Source: Desulfosporosinus hippei DSM 8344 (GTDB taxonomy: Bacteria; Bacillota; Desulfitobacteriia; Desulfitobacteriales; Desulfitobacteriaceae). Taken from it: a DNA stretch of 37,297 nt. Below, piece after piece: positions 9,073 through 17,441 of the stretch; the first letter of the stretch is position 1; each line of letters starts with the position of its first letter. The notes beneath the pieces were generated by a model that saw only the letters and a program-made list of their open reading frames with translations, did no database searches and was not told where the DNA came from. The translations under genes were made by a program, and so were the position numbers. Where the stretch lies: NCBI RefSeq assembly GCF_900100785.1, contig NZ_FNCP01000036.1:1-37297 (forward strand), read 5' to 3'.

Positions 9073-9401
9073 TACTCTACCTCCAAACTTAAAATCTTGC
9101 TTACCGTTACAGAAATGCTCTGCCAATATGCTTCAAAAGAATTCAATGCTTCTCTGCCACCTTTAGTTATAAAATAATATTTTCTGCTTGGTCCTAAGGG
9201 AGAAGGTCTAAACTCCCCAGAGATAAGATCTTTCTTTTCCAACCTCACAAGCAAAGGATAGATTGTACCTTCACGTATGTCGACAAAACCATAGCCCGTC
9301 AGTTTTATCATGATTTCATAACCATAGGTTACCTCTAAACTGATAATCTTTAAGATACAGCCCTCTAAAGTTCCGCGCATCAGCTGCGATTTATCAAACA
9401 T
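9072..9401 (-). CDS. PadR family transcriptional regulator
   Basis: A protein of 109 residues from ATG 9401 (MFDKSQLMRGTLEG), preceded by AGGAGG with good spacing. The upstream in-frame extension to 9443 is rejected. The winged-helix PadR signature is clear: GTLEGCILKIISLEVTYGYE near residues 10-30, then EGTIYPLLVRLEKKDLI near 45-61 and the wing around SRKYYFITKGG. PadR proteins are dimeric repressors, usually of an adjacent membrane or efflux gene and of themselves. Here the partner gene overlaps its stop by one base. The promoter upstream carries two imperfect palindromes that could be its operator. Confidence 0.92.
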   Translation of the reverse strand: MFDKSQLMRGTLEGCILKIISLEVTYGYEIMIKLTGYGFVDIREGTIYPLLVRLEKKDLISGEFRPSPLGPSRKYYFITKGGREALNSFEAYWQSISVTVSKILSLEVE

Positions 9402-9427
9402 AATTCCTCCTGCTTTCTTCGTGCCAT

Positions 9428-9486
9428 CTACATTGCGATACATAGTAGATTGGCTATATTGTAGTGCATGGTAGAAGTAATGTCAA
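9428..9486 (-). promoter_or_regulatory. Sigma-A promoter with candidate PadR operators
   Basis: On the minus strand TTGACA (9486-9481) is followed after 17 bp by TACAAT (9463-9458), a near-consensus sigma-A promoter. CTATATTGTAG (9454-9464) overlaps the -10. A larger imperfect palindrome, CTAC...GTAG at 9428-9448, lies just downstream in the leader. Both are placed where a PadR repressor would block transcription of its own operon. Confidence 0.75.
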
Positions 9487-9530
9487 CTACCGGCTCTGCA
9501 AGTCCTTAATATTCAAGTAAATCAATAAAT

Positions 9531-9554
9531 AAAAAAAACCCCTCGTACGAGGGG
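9531..9554 (-). terminator. Intrinsic terminator of the coiled-coil/TM gene
   Basis: A perfect 16-nt palindrome (CCCCTCGTACGAGGGG, 9539-9554) followed on the minus strand by eight T residues. It is downstream of the gene at 9681-10046. Confidence 0.85.
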
Positions 9555-9680
9555 TAAAAGAAGGAGGTAGTTTTGAGAAAAGATTAAAAACCGTTTGACG
9601 ACAATATCATTATGCAATAATAGTCTGAAATAAACCTGAGGACTAGCTGAAAGATTACTGAAATAAAAAAGTCTTTAACC

Positions 9681-10046
9681 TCACTTTCCAAATATACTTG
9701 ATAGAAACTCAGGATTAACGTTCTGGCCAATCGCAGCAAGGGTGATAATAATGGCTAGGATAACAAAACCTTTGATGATCCATTGCCCACCTGGGGTTTG
9801 CCAAAAGCCAGTTTCCTTTGTTGCTTCTTCATGAAATGTCTCCAAGGTTGAAATCCGCTTTTCCATAGTTTCTAATGTCTTTGAGCTTGTCTCCAAAAGC
9901 TGAGTGAGCTGAGTAATAATAATCTTTAAATCGATTATTGTCTCACTATGTGCATTCAATCTTCGCTCAGCGACTTCCAACTGCTTATCTACTCCCTTAT
10001 GGGTTCTTTCACATAATTGTTCCGTGACTAATTTTTCCTCCACCAT
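9681..10046 (-). CDS. Small coiled-coil protein with C-terminal membrane anchor (XhlA/holin-like topology)
   Basis: A protein of 121 residues. Residues 15-75 are a long amphipathic coiled coil (LKIIITQLTQLLETSSKTLE and similar), followed by FWQTPGGQWIIKG and one strong transmembrane helix (FVILAIIITLAAIG, about 94-107) near the C-terminus. This layout is like XhlA-type haemolysin/holin accessory proteins of phage lysis cassettes, but no lysis enzyme or phage gene is beside it, so it is either a domesticated remnant or an unrelated membrane-anchored protein. The start ATG has AGGTGGGG upstream. It has its own terminator. Confidence 0.65.
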   Translation of the reverse strand: MVEEKLVTEQLCERTHKGVDKQLEVAERRLNAHSETIIDLKIIITQLTQLLETSSKTLETMEKRISTLETFHEEATKETGFWQTPGGQWIIKGFVILAIIITLAAIGQNVNPEFLSSIFGK

Positions 10047-10398
10047 AGCCCCACCTCTTCTTTGTTGCTACCAACAACAAGCTCCCTCTACGGTTATTGA
10101 GACATGGAACTTATCGCACGTTTATAGACCATTTGTTGATGCCCTTAAACCTAGCCAAAGCTTGACATTCCTTCACAAGCTGTTAATGCTTGTTTCTTAT
10201 ATGACATAGTATGTTGATGATTCGAATTCCGTGAAATACTTCAACCACTGATTTAGAGAGAACTAAAAACTCATTATGCTAAGTATAGGAACTTGCACTC
10301 CAAAAAAAGCAGCCTTCACATAAACAGCTGCTTTTTTCTGGTTCACTTATTACACCTCAGCTTCCGATCAAGAGATAAGCTTATCTGTCTCCTTATAC
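10047..10398. other. Intergenic stretch with one terminator, otherwise featureless
   Basis: Holds the upstream region of the coiled-coil gene and the terminator at 10302-10337. No other gene or clear promoter could be supported. Confidence 0.5.
10302..10337. terminator. Bidirectional terminator downstream of the DMT transporter
   Basis: AAAAAAGCAG(C) and (G)CTGCTTTTTT pair around a loop of about 13 nt. The A run and T run make it work in both directions. On the minus strand it ends the AraC-DMT transporter unit. Confidence 0.8.
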
Positions 10399-11325
10399 TT
10401 AATCTTTTGATGAGGATACATCAAAGGATTTTTTTTTGTTTGGGCTCCGATTAATTGTACTCTTATTCTTTAAAAATCTTCCATCCTTAAGGATTTCCCC
10501 AATATAGGTTGAACCCAATATCAAAATCCCGCCCATAATCTGAGGGAGTGTTAATGTCTCTCCGACAAAGATCACACTGAATAAAATACCAAATAAAGGT
10601 TCCAGATAACTGTAGGACACTATTTCAACCGATTTCATATGTGTATAGAGGGAAAAGAACAGGGTATAGGCCACACTTGTATGTAATATACCCAGTAGAA
10701 TGGTATAAGTTACTGCCTTAGCATCCAAGTCTACAACCGATAAAATATTTCCATCAAGCAATACGAAGGGCAGTAAAACAATCATCGCTGTAAATATTTG
10801 CACAAAGGTCGCAGTTTGATTATCCACCCTGACTTTAATACTGCGGTTAATCAACACAATGGTTGCGTAAAGCATCCCTGAAATAGCACTAAGTGCCAGC
10901 CCCATGTATCCGTAACCTTCTGATAAATTATCTCCAACAATCAGACAGAGGCCCAGAAAGGAGATAAAAATAACCGCAATTTGAATCTTTGAGATAGTCT
11001 CTTTCAATAACAGCGGTGCTGCAATCATGACATATGCCGGACACATATTGTAGATCATAACGGCAGATGAAATACTGGTATGTTTGAACCCATAGAACAA
11101 AGTTAACCAGCCAAAACCCAGTAATACACCTGAAATAAGATAGGGTTTTAACAGCGGCCATTTCACCTGATCCGATTTTTTCATTTTCATTACTACAAAA
11201 AGAACCGGCAGAGCAATTAAGGCCCTCAGAAAAGCTAAGCTTAAAGCGGATAAGGGGATGGATCTCGTAAATACACCCAGACTCCCCCAGATAATCATAA
11301 CAAGTACTAATTTAATTCTATTCAT
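10399..11325 (-). CDS. EamA/DMT family transporter
   Basis: A protein of 308 residues from ATG 11325 (MNRIKLVLVMIIWGS), chosen because AAGGAG lies upstream; a longer frame to 11397 has no ribosome site. Ten hydrophobic segments fall into two EamA repeats. The first begins with IWGSLGVFTR; the second contains SYSYLEPLFGILFSVIFVGE, the usual [YLEP...GE] signature of the second repeat. Members export amino acids, metabolites or drugs; the substrate here is not predictable. It lies 72 nt downstream of an AraC-type regulator in the same direction, which suggests that regulator controls it. The sequence between them contains a TTAGCTAA palindrome. Confidence 0.9.
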   Translation of the reverse strand: MNRIKLVLVMIIWGSLGVFTRSIPLSALSLAFLRALIALPVLFVVMKMKKSDQVKWPLLKPYLISGVLLGFGWLTLFYGFKHTSISSAVMIYNMCPAYVMIAAPLLLKETISKIQIAVIFISFLGLCLIVGDNLSEGYGYMGLALSAISGMLYATIVLINRSIKVRVDNQTATFVQIFTAMIVLLPFVLLDGNILSVVDLDAKAVTYTILLGILHTSVAYTLFFSLYTHMKSVEIVSYSYLEPLFGILFSVIFVGETLTLPQIMGGILILGSTYIGEILKDGRFLKNKSTINRSPNKKKSFDVSSSKD

Positions 11326-11396
11326 TGCCACACTCCTTATCTTTGCTAAGTTTAGATTAGCTAAATAATAAGGAGCTGTATTGTATAAAATTGACA

Positions 11397-12209
11397 CTAT
11401 CCTTTCATTTGCTGTGTATAGGTTGCCGGCGTAATACCATACATTTTCTTAAATTCTCGTATCAAATGGGCTTGATCATAAAAGCTCAATTCCTCACAAA
11501 TATCAAACACGTCTACACCTTTACTTAATAGCCTCTTTGCTTCAGCTACTCGATATTGTAAATGGTAGGCCGCAGGTGTGGTGACATATAATTTCTTGAA
11601 ATTCCTGATTATAGTGAATTTATTTAACCCGGATATCTGCTGAAGTTTATCTAATGTAATAACATCATTCACGTGAGTTAAGATGTAATCATGGATGGTT
11701 TTGACCATCTCACTGGTATCTGTAGAAGTAATTTCCGAAATCTCTTTATCTCCAAACTCTAACAATAATTCAATTAGGATATTTTCCAAGGTGTCTGGAA
11801 TCTTTTCTATTAGCAGTTGTTCAATAAAGCCTATTATTTTCCGGACTTGATCCCCTTTCAGCTTTTTTGCTTGACTAAAGCTTACTAAATCTCTGTAGTA
11901 ACTGGGATCAACAAATAACATAACATATGCCCAGTGATTGATATCTTTCGGTGCACATCTGTGAGTCATCAATGGTGGAATAATGACACCATCTCCTGAT
12001 TCATAATGAATAGTCCTTTCGTTCAGTGACAAATCAGTGGATCCTTCTAGGATATACCCTAAGGAAAGCTCATTATGGACATGGGACTTATAAGCATGGG
12101 GGTTGTTTCTACACCGCTTGATTTCCACGCCTTCAATAATACTTCTGCTAAATTCCATATGTCTGTCTTGTTCAAGACCACTCAGATAATCCTTGTCCGA
12201 TATATTCAA
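11397..12209 (-). CDS. AraC family regulator with N-terminal cupin-like sensor domain
   Basis: A protein of 270 residues. The N-terminal 130 residues look like the AraC ligand-binding cupin (HNELSLGYILEGSTDLSLN, then GDGVIIPPLMTHRC). The C-terminal 100 residues hold two helix-turn-helix units: DKLQQISGLNKFTIIRNFKK and DICEELSFYDQAHLIREFKK, ending YGITPATY. Start: TTG 12209, with AAAGGAAAG about 12 nt upstream; an internal ATG at 12158 lacks a ribosome site. The DMT exporter follows on the same strand, so a one-ligand sensor plus exporter pair is likely. Confidence 0.9.
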   Translation of the reverse strand: MNISDKDYLSGLEQDRHMEFSRSIIEGVEIKRCRNNPHAYKSHVHNELSLGYILEGSTDLSLNERTIHYESGDGVIIPPLMTHRCAPKDINHWAYVMLFVDPSYYRDLVSFSQAKKLKGDQVRKIIGFIEQLLIEKIPDTLENILIELLLEFGDKEISEITSTDTSEMVKTIHDYILTHVNDVITLDKLQQISGLNKFTIIRNFKKLYVTTPAAYHLQYRVAEAKRLLSKGVDVFDICEELSFYDQAHLIREFKKMYGITPATYTQQMKG

Positions 12210-12377
12210 AATTCAAGCACTTTCCTTTCATTTTTTCACCTCTAAGTATAGGTTAACACACCAATCTATTTATCCTGTATCCCTGAAAAAACTTTTTATG
12301 ATTCATCTTTAAAACGTAACCTAATAATAACAAAAGAGGAGCTAATACACCCCTCAAATTTAACCCTATATATTGAC

Positions 12378-12546
12378 GGAATAAATAAAGTTGATCCTTG
12401 GGTGTAGTTCAAATGCTGCATCGATGCACTATTTGAACTCTCTTCTCAGGCAGGGGATGAGAGTTTAGGCAATACCACTATAGGATATGCCGAGCTCCAG
12501 ACAAGGGTGAGGGCTCAAGCGCCCATAAAAGAATGGGTTTTGGACA
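12378..12546 (-). pseudogene. Degenerate, internally deleted copy of part of the DUF3102 locus
   Basis: This stretch matches two separate parts of the locus at 16584-17582. One part encodes MQHLNYTQGSTLFIPS (compare VHHLNYTQGLILFGIP). The other encodes HSFMGA, a stop, then ALTLVWSSAYPIVV (compare HSFIGAIYLTLFWGTAYPIA). In the intact locus these parts are about 270 nt further apart. The second part aligns over 60 nt without a gap, with roughly three quarters identity. Two in-frame stops show it is not expressed as protein. An imperfect palindrome at 12407-12438 corresponds to the perfect one at 17151-17176. Confidence 0.7.
12407..12438. repeat. 32-nt imperfect palindrome in the DUF3102 remnant
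   Basis: Arms GTTCAAATGCTGCATC and GATGCACTATTTGAAC pair with only two adjacent non-complementary positions, one of which is a G-U wobble in plus-strand RNA. A second small stem (AACTCTC/GAGAGTT) follows immediately. The same two-hairpin arrangement exists inside the intact DUF3102 gene. Confidence 0.6.
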
Positions 12547-12645
12547 AAAATGCTTCCTTATAGTAACCATAGTACAAGCAAATTCATATTATATACAACC
12601 ATGCCGAAGCTAGCGGCCTCTGGATCAAGAGGGGAGGGAAAAGAG

Positions 12646-12879
12646 ATGCCTATCATTGATAAGCCGTTGACTTCAACCTTAGTGTTGAAATATGAAGACG
12701 GGGTGGCACCAGCCGGCGGTCCCCAAATCAAGCAAAAAAGCTTAAACTACGTGAGGCCCGATGCTGATCATGAAGCCCTTCACGAAGTTGCTGCCGCCCT
12801 ATTCAGCCTCTCGGAAAACCCGCTCAATGCCGTGATTTTGCGTGATAGTACGGAGTTAGTGGAAGAACCAGAAGAATAA
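12646..12879 (+). CDS. DUF1659 family small protein
   Basis: A protein of 77 residues from ATG 12646 (MPIIDKPLTSTLVLKYEDG), with GGGGAGGG 8 nt upstream. A longer frame back to 12550 lacks a ribosome site. The pattern TSTLVLKYEDG...LNYVRPDADHEALHEVAAALFSL...AVILRDSTEL matches DUF1659 proteins, short proteins of Firmicutes often found with YvrJ/DUF2922 partners; neither partner is seen here. The function is unknown. Its own strong terminator follows. Confidence 0.85.
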   Translation: MPIIDKPLTSTLVLKYEDGVAPAGGPQIKQKSLNYVRPDADHEALHEVAAALFSLSENPLNAVILRDSTELVEEPEE

Positions 12880-12899
12880 CACCCTCTCACTCTTGGATG

Positions 12900-12935
12900 G
12901 GGCTGTGTCGAAACTTTAGTTTCACGCAGCCCTTT
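12900..12935 (+). terminator. Intrinsic terminator of the DUF1659 gene
   Basis: GGGCTG...GAAAC pairs with GTTTC...CAGCCC across a TTTA loop, with a single bulge, followed by TTTG. It lies 20 nt after the stop codon. Confidence 0.75.
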
Positions 12936-12974
12936 GAAGAGAAAAACTAACCCAGTGGGCCTTGGCGGAATATT

Positions 12975-13565
12975 TTATTGACTAAGCATCTCATTAAGAT
13001 TCCCGGTAAGGTTATTGACAAAAGTATCGTTATCCTGGATCACCCACATTTTTTTTGCCTTATCTTTATTCAAGGTAATCTCAAGTTCATTTGTCAGAAC
13101 GGGAGCATCCGGCTTTGATATACTTTCCTCCAGATGCTTCATCAAGTTTTCTTCCATTTTTTCATCAGAAATTTCTTCGCCTGCGAAAGCGGAATTAAAC
13201 GCTTCATCCATGACTTTCCCCAATATCTCTTCAAAAATTTTCTGGAGGTCTAGATTTGTTAGCTTGACTTTAACAGTTGCCGTCTCTCCTTCTTCTGCTG
13301 AAGAGACGATTTCATGTTTCGCTTTTGAAAATATTAATTTTGCAAGCTTTTCTTCTTTTGGGTCAGCAAATGTAAAATTACCGGTATCAGAGGCACAATA
13401 TGACTCTGCCTTTTTCAAATCAGCTTCGCTTAATGATTTGAAAAACCCATTTACGCTTTCTTCCGCCTTTGGAAACTCAGTATTCGTGCAACCAATCATA
13501 GAAAAAACTAATGTGATAATTGCCAAGATGAGTAAACATCTTGATGGGCGTGAAAATTTTGTCAT
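12975..13565 (-). CDS. Putative lipoprotein
   Basis: A protein of 196 residues from ATG 13565 (MTKFSRPSRCLL), preceded by GGAGAGGAG; the longer frame to 13661 is rejected. A signal sequence of about 27 residues ends FSMIGC, a fair lipobox whose cysteine would be lipidated. The mature part is soluble: PKAEESVNGFFKSLSEADLKKAE near the start resembles DUF4878/DUF5105-type extracytoplasmic domains that look like NTF2 folds. The function is unknown. It lies downstream of the MalT-like regulator on the same strand, but a terminator intervenes, so it is transcribed separately. Confidence 0.8.
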   Translation of the reverse strand: MTKFSRPSRCLLILAIITLVFSMIGCTNTEFPKAEESVNGFFKSLSEADLKKAESYCASDTGNFTFADPKEEKLAKLIFSKAKHEIVSSAEEGETATVKVKLTNLDLQKIFEEILGKVMDEAFNSAFAGEEISDEKMEENLMKHLEESISKPDAPVLTNELEITLNKDKAKKMWVIQDNDTFVNNLTGNLNEMLSQ

Positions 13566-13646
13566 GATATCTCCTCTCCCCTTTAGTTTAATTTCAATCG
13601 AGTAATATAAATTTCTACAATTTTCTCGATTATTTTCATTGTAAAT

Positions 13647-13698
13647 AAAAAAGCCCACCATTTAACCTATCGAAAGTTAGGTAAAAGTAGGGCTTTTT
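13647..13698 (-). terminator. Intrinsic terminator of the MalT-like regulator gene
   Basis: Outer stem AAAAAGCCC/GGGCTTTTT encloses an inner stem TTTAACCTA/TTAGGTAAA. On the minus strand T residues follow. It separates the regulator gene from the lipoprotein gene. Confidence 0.8.
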
Positions 13699-13722
13699 CA
13701 GTTTTATGAAATATTTTAAAAC

Positions 13723-16335
13723 TTAGCTGATTATATTAAGACGTCTTGCCTTGTCTACTGCCTGAGTGCGCTTATTCACTTCCAGCTTAGAAAATATGTT
13801 GTTGATATGCCATTTGGCAGTCCCGGTTGTAATGAATAGCTTTACAGCGATCTCATCATTGGACAGACCTTCGGCTATAAGCAGGAGAATCTCTATTTCC
13901 CTTTTCCTGAGAAGATCTGTCTGTCCGTAAATTTTTTTTGTCTCTTTCCCGAATAATTTATCAATAAATTCCGGAGCCATATCTCTCACTTTAGAAGCCA
14001 GTTCCAGCAGCTCGCTTCCCTCATCAATAAAATATCTTGCATAGCCTTCAGGGGCGGCTAGTGTCACTGCTTCTCTGACATAGACCAGAGCTTCGGCCTC
14101 CCTCCCCAAGTGTTTCTTGACCAGAGCTGACAGCAGCAGGACTGTAATTAACTCTCCATACCTGCCTTCTTTTCTGACAAGTTCTTCTTTCTCTTCAAGA
14201 GCTGTCTGAGCTTTGAGGCAATCTTTCTGCGCAATCAAAGCCCTTATGTAGGTAAAATAGGGGTTTATGTCCGATATCCCCGATATCTTATCAAAGGTGA
14301 TTCCCGGTTCCTTCAGCCACATGGAAACCCTCTCAATATTACCTTCCCTAAGAAACAGCTCCATTTCCAATGCTTCAAAAAATACGGTGATCCTATAGGC
14401 TATAAAATCTTTGTAATAAGCTTTTAATCGATATGCCATTTCGAAAGCCTTTTCCTTTTCTCCCGTACTATAAAGCAACAATACTAAATACCATTCTCCC
14501 AGCCCTCCCAAATGAGCAAATCCCACTTCCTGATAAGAAGCAATCCCTTCCTCCAGATACTTTTGCGCTTCTTCCAGCTTATTGGCGCAATACAACAGCA
14601 TCCCCACAGGCAAATAGACAATTTTGGCCATCGGCAAGTGATTCCCGCCATGATCCGTTAATCTTTCCAGGGTTCTTTCACATAATGTGAGGGCTTCTCT
14701 TCTCTTCCCCATACAATTAAGATAAAATGCCACATCGTGAAGAGAAGTCACCTCCAGGAAACGGTAACCCTTTCTGCGGGCTCCTTCATAGACTTTGGCA
14801 TGCAAGGCTTCCGCTTTGCGGGTATGCCCGTTCAGACCATTTGCGTGTCCCAGAGCAATTAACCCTCCATAATAGAAAAGCTCCTGCTTGTCCTTCACGA
14901 GTGAAAGGCCTTCTTCTGCATCCTTCAAGGCCTGCTCTTTATCTTCACTTTTATATCTGAAAGGCGCGGATGCCTTTGCCATCCCTAGGATTATCGGATC
15001 ATTGCTGCTTTCCTCTATATATTCCAAACTATCGATCACTTGGTTTGCTTCATTAATTTCTCCTGTAATCAACAGGCACCAGGCCCTATATACTTCCAGA
15101 ATACCTTCCTTTTCCTTCTTTATTGCCGATACTGAATTCAACCATGAAAGCAGGGTTTTTAACTCACCTTTTTGAAAAAGCTCCATTGCCTTATCTTTAA
15201 CCAGATTTGCCGCCGCCTCTCCGTCTCTCGCCTCCAAGGCGTATTCCAGAGCCGCTTCGGTAAATCCGTTCTCCCTGCACCACAGACTGGCCTTTCTGCA
15301 CATTTCTGCCTTCAGGTCCTCATTCAGGCCCATTCTTAAAAATTCAGAGAATAGATGATGGTATCTATACCAAGTATACGTGTCATCCAAGGGTACGATA
15401 AAGAGATTATCCTTTTCCAACTGTTTTATGATTTTTCTGCTGTCCTTGATGCCCGTTACAGCTTCACAGAGCTCTCCGTTAAATTTTTTCAACGTACAGG
15501 TCCTGTTCAGAAAAATACGGATTTGCTCCTCCTGGCTTTTCAGCACCTCATCCATTAGGTAGTCTGCAATAAACCGGTTATTACCGTTAAGTTCTTTCAT
15601 AAAGCTTTTTGCCCGGGCTTTTTCCATATTTTTTATGGACAAACCGGTCAATTGCATGCCCGCGGCCCAGCCTTCCGTCTGCTTTTCAACGATTTTCAGC
15701 ATATCATCGTCAAAATCCAAGTTGAAATATCTGCTAAAGAAACCGCTGATCTCTGGACTTGTGAATTTTAAATCCGTGGAATTCAGCTCGGTTATTTTAT
15801 CTTCGACTCTCCACCTTGAAAAGGCCAGAGATGGTTCCTTGCGAGTAATTAAAACAAGCCTTGGGGCTATGGAATCAAGCAGTTTTTGTAACAGTTCATT
15901 GATGTAGGCGTTATTAATAACATGATAATCATCAAAAACCAGAATGAAAGGCTCTTGAACCTGTTCCAGCTCTCTTGCCATATATAAACTAACAGTTTCC
16001 ACACTCGGCAGCTTTGGTGCAGCCAACAAATCTTCTATCATTGTTCCGAACCTTTTATTTATCTTTCGGACTGTCGCGAGCAGATAGCTTATGAACTTTA
16101 AAGGATCGTTATCATATTCATCCAGAGATAACCAAGTGTAATTGTAGTCCAACCGGCTTAGCCATCCGGAAATAAGCGTTGTTTTACCGTATCCCGCCGG
16201 AGCGGAAACAATAAATAGTTTATGCTCTTTATCCAGTCCCTCATCGAGCTTTTTATTCAGAATATCCCTGCGTATATGGTTCAGTCTGACAGACGGCATA
16301 TGTAGCTTTGTATCCAGAAGAAATCTACTATCCAT
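13723..16335 (-). CDS. LuxR family regulator with MalT-like STAND ATPase and TPR region
   Basis: A protein of 870 residues. Walker A SAPAGYGKTT lies near residues 44-53 and a Walker B-like segment, FILVFDDYH, near 131. The winged-helix region of STAND ATPases follows, then a long all-helical TPR-like arm (about 350-780, with repeated LxxALxxA and GN/GR turns). The last 65 residues are a LuxR/FixJ helix-turn-helix: LRKREIEILLLIAEGLSNDE followed by TAKWHINNIFSKL. This is the MalT/LAL architecture, in which ligand and ATP binding drive multimer formation. ATG start with GAGGG upstream. The ligand and targets are unknown; no obvious catabolic operon is adjacent. The length matches MalT (about 900). 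Confidence 0.9.
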   Translation of the reverse strand: MDSRFLLDTKLHMPSVRLNHIRRDILNKKLDEGLDKEHKLFIVSAPAGYGKTTLISGWLSRLDYNYTWLSLDEYDNDPLKFISYLLATVRKINKRFGTMIEDLLAAPKLPSVETVSLYMARELEQVQEPFILVFDDYHVINNAYINELLQKLLDSIAPRLVLITRKEPSLAFSRWRVEDKITELNSTDLKFTSPEISGFFSRYFNLDFDDDMLKIVEKQTEGWAAGMQLTGLSIKNMEKARAKSFMKELNGNNRFIADYLMDEVLKSQEEQIRIFLNRTCTLKKFNGELCEAVTGIKDSRKIIKQLEKDNLFIVPLDDTYTWYRYHHLFSEFLRMGLNEDLKAEMCRKASLWCRENGFTEAALEYALEARDGEAAANLVKDKAMELFQKGELKTLLSWLNSVSAIKKEKEGILEVYRAWCLLITGEINEANQVIDSLEYIEESSNDPIILGMAKASAPFRYKSEDKEQALKDAEEGLSLVKDKQELFYYGGLIALGHANGLNGHTRKAEALHAKVYEGARRKGYRFLEVTSLHDVAFYLNCMGKRREALTLCERTLERLTDHGGNHLPMAKIVYLPVGMLLYCANKLEEAQKYLEEGIASYQEVGFAHLGGLGEWYLVLLLYSTGEKEKAFEMAYRLKAYYKDFIAYRITVFFEALEMELFLREGNIERVSMWLKEPGITFDKISGISDINPYFTYIRALIAQKDCLKAQTALEEKEELVRKEGRYGELITVLLLSALVKKHLGREAEALVYVREAVTLAAPEGYARYFIDEGSELLELASKVRDMAPEFIDKLFGKETKKIYGQTDLLRKREIEILLLIAEGLSNDEIAVKLFITTGTAKWHINNIFSKLEVNKRTQAVDKARRLNIIS

Positions 16336-16550
16336 TTTTTCCCTCGTATCTATGAAAAATTATCCTAATGTGATATCGTATTTTTTTGATTAAAAGAACA
16401 GCTTCCATCACATATTGCTAATAATCGAATTTTAAATTCAATATGGCAAAATTTTTCTTGCCTCAGCAGGACTCATAGATATTTAATGTCTCTAATGTTT
16501 TTGCACTACCAGTCAACAGAATTATGGTCTCTAAGTGCCTTGAAGATACC

Positions 16551-16578
16551 AAAAAGATGCCGCTTCCGGCATCTTTTT
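16551..16578. terminator. Bidirectional intrinsic terminator downstream of DUF3102 gene
   Basis: A 12-bp perfect stem, AAAAAGATGCCG/CGGCATCTTTTT, with a CTTC loop. A and T runs on either side let it act both ways. It lies 5 nt past the DUF3102 stop. Confidence 0.88.
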
Positions 16579-16583
16579 GTGCG

Positions 16584-17441
16584 CTAGTCTCGATCCTTTT
16601 TAATATTCAAATTCGTTTTAATCCCAGGAGGATATTTTTTCAGCGTCTCCACCATGTTTGTCGCTATCTTTAACGCTTCTTTCCTGTTTACTTCCTTCTT
16701 TACCGGGTCTACTCTGTCTAAGTCAACGAGAGTCTTCAGGAGCTCCCCATAGGCGCTGAGCATGGCGTCGCGGTGCATGGCGTATTGGGCGTCGTATATC
16801 ATGCTGTCGGTATTGGCATTCTCTGCCCCCGGCACAGTTTGCAGAGTTTTCGGCTTGATGATTTTTCGTTCCACCGGGATCAGTTCCATTGGTTTATCCA
16901 AAGGTATATCTATAGGTTTATCTATTACATTTTCCTTTTCCGCTGCCGATGCCTCTTCCGCTGCACTTCCTTGCTTTTGCTTCATCAGATTTTCCGGCTC
17001 TTGAAGGTCTTCTTCCTGAGGCTTTCGAACCCTTTCATTAATTGTCTGCCGCAGCTCCCGCTTGCTCATGTTCCCAACATCATTATCCGCTATAAATTGA
17101 TCCCGGTCCTCTACTGGAATTCCAAAAAGGATAAGCCCTTGGGTGTAGTTCAAATGGTGCACCGGTGCACCATTTGGCCTCTCTTTTCCATCGGGAGAGG
17201 AGAGTATAGGTCCGTACTCCCGAAAGGTCTTCATCAATCTGCTGGCTGTGCTTCGGGAGTAACTCACTGATTCAGTCAGCCATTTGAGCCACTCACCATG
17301 GGGTACCAGCTCTTTGGCTTCCGTCAGACACCTTCCGATCTCAACGGCGTTGTTAAGCAGCATTTTGCCGCTTTCCTCCTTGATAAAGTTAATCTCGGAC
17401 GCGATTTGCTCAAGCGTCCTGTTAGAATTTTCCATTCTCAT
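16584..17441 (-). CDS. DUF3102 domain protein
   Basis: About 285 residues from ATG 17441 (MRMENSNRTLEQIA), with AAGGATGG upstream. The open frame continues to 17582, but that extension looks like unrelated hydrophobic sequence. The N-terminal third has the DUF3102 pattern: NRTLEQIASEINFIKEES, then EIGRCLTEAKELVPHGEWLK and SRSTASRLMKTFREYG, a ParB/KorB-like helical region. LNYTQGLILFGIP follows. The middle is charged low-complexity sequence (about 155-195). DUF3102 genes are frequent in mobile elements and plasmids and are probably DNA-binding. A 26-nt palindrome lies in the coding sequence. Part of the locus is duplicated as a remnant about 4.7 kb away. Confidence 0.75.
   Translation of the reverse strand: MRMENSNRTLEQIASEINFIKEESGKMLLNNAVEIGRCLTEAKELVPHGEWLKWLTESVSYSRSTASRLMKTFREYGPILSSPDGKERPNGAPVHHLNYTQGLILFGIPVEDRDQFIADNDVGNMSKRELRQTINERVRKPQEEDLQEPENLMKQKQGSAAEEASAAEKENVIDKPIDIPLDKPMELIPVERKIIKPKTLQTVPGAENANTDSMIYDAQYAMHRDAMLSAYGELLKTLVDLDRVDPVKKEVNRKEALKIATNMVETLKKYPPGIKTNLNIKKDRD
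17151..17176. repeat. 26-nt perfect palindrome within DUF3102 coding sequence
   Basis: Arms CAAATGGTGCACC and GGTGCACCATTTG are exactly complementary. The palindrome encodes the NGAPVHHL stretch of DUF3102. A second hairpin, CCTCTC/GAGAGG, follows within 30 nt. A related palindrome with one compensatory pair change is present in the remnant at 12407-12438. Confidence 0.85.

Noticed and set aside
12330-12360. Hairpin GAGGAGC...CCCCTC as a terminator
   Set aside because: Short mismatched stem with no gene ending at it on either strand.
13015-13605. 196-residue plus-strand frame opposite the lipoprotein
   Set aside because: No ribosome site; the minus strand has a signal peptide, lipobox and good start.
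16773-17270. 165-residue plus-strand frame opposite DUF3102
   Set aside because: No ribosome site; the minus-strand DUF3102 reading has clear motifs.
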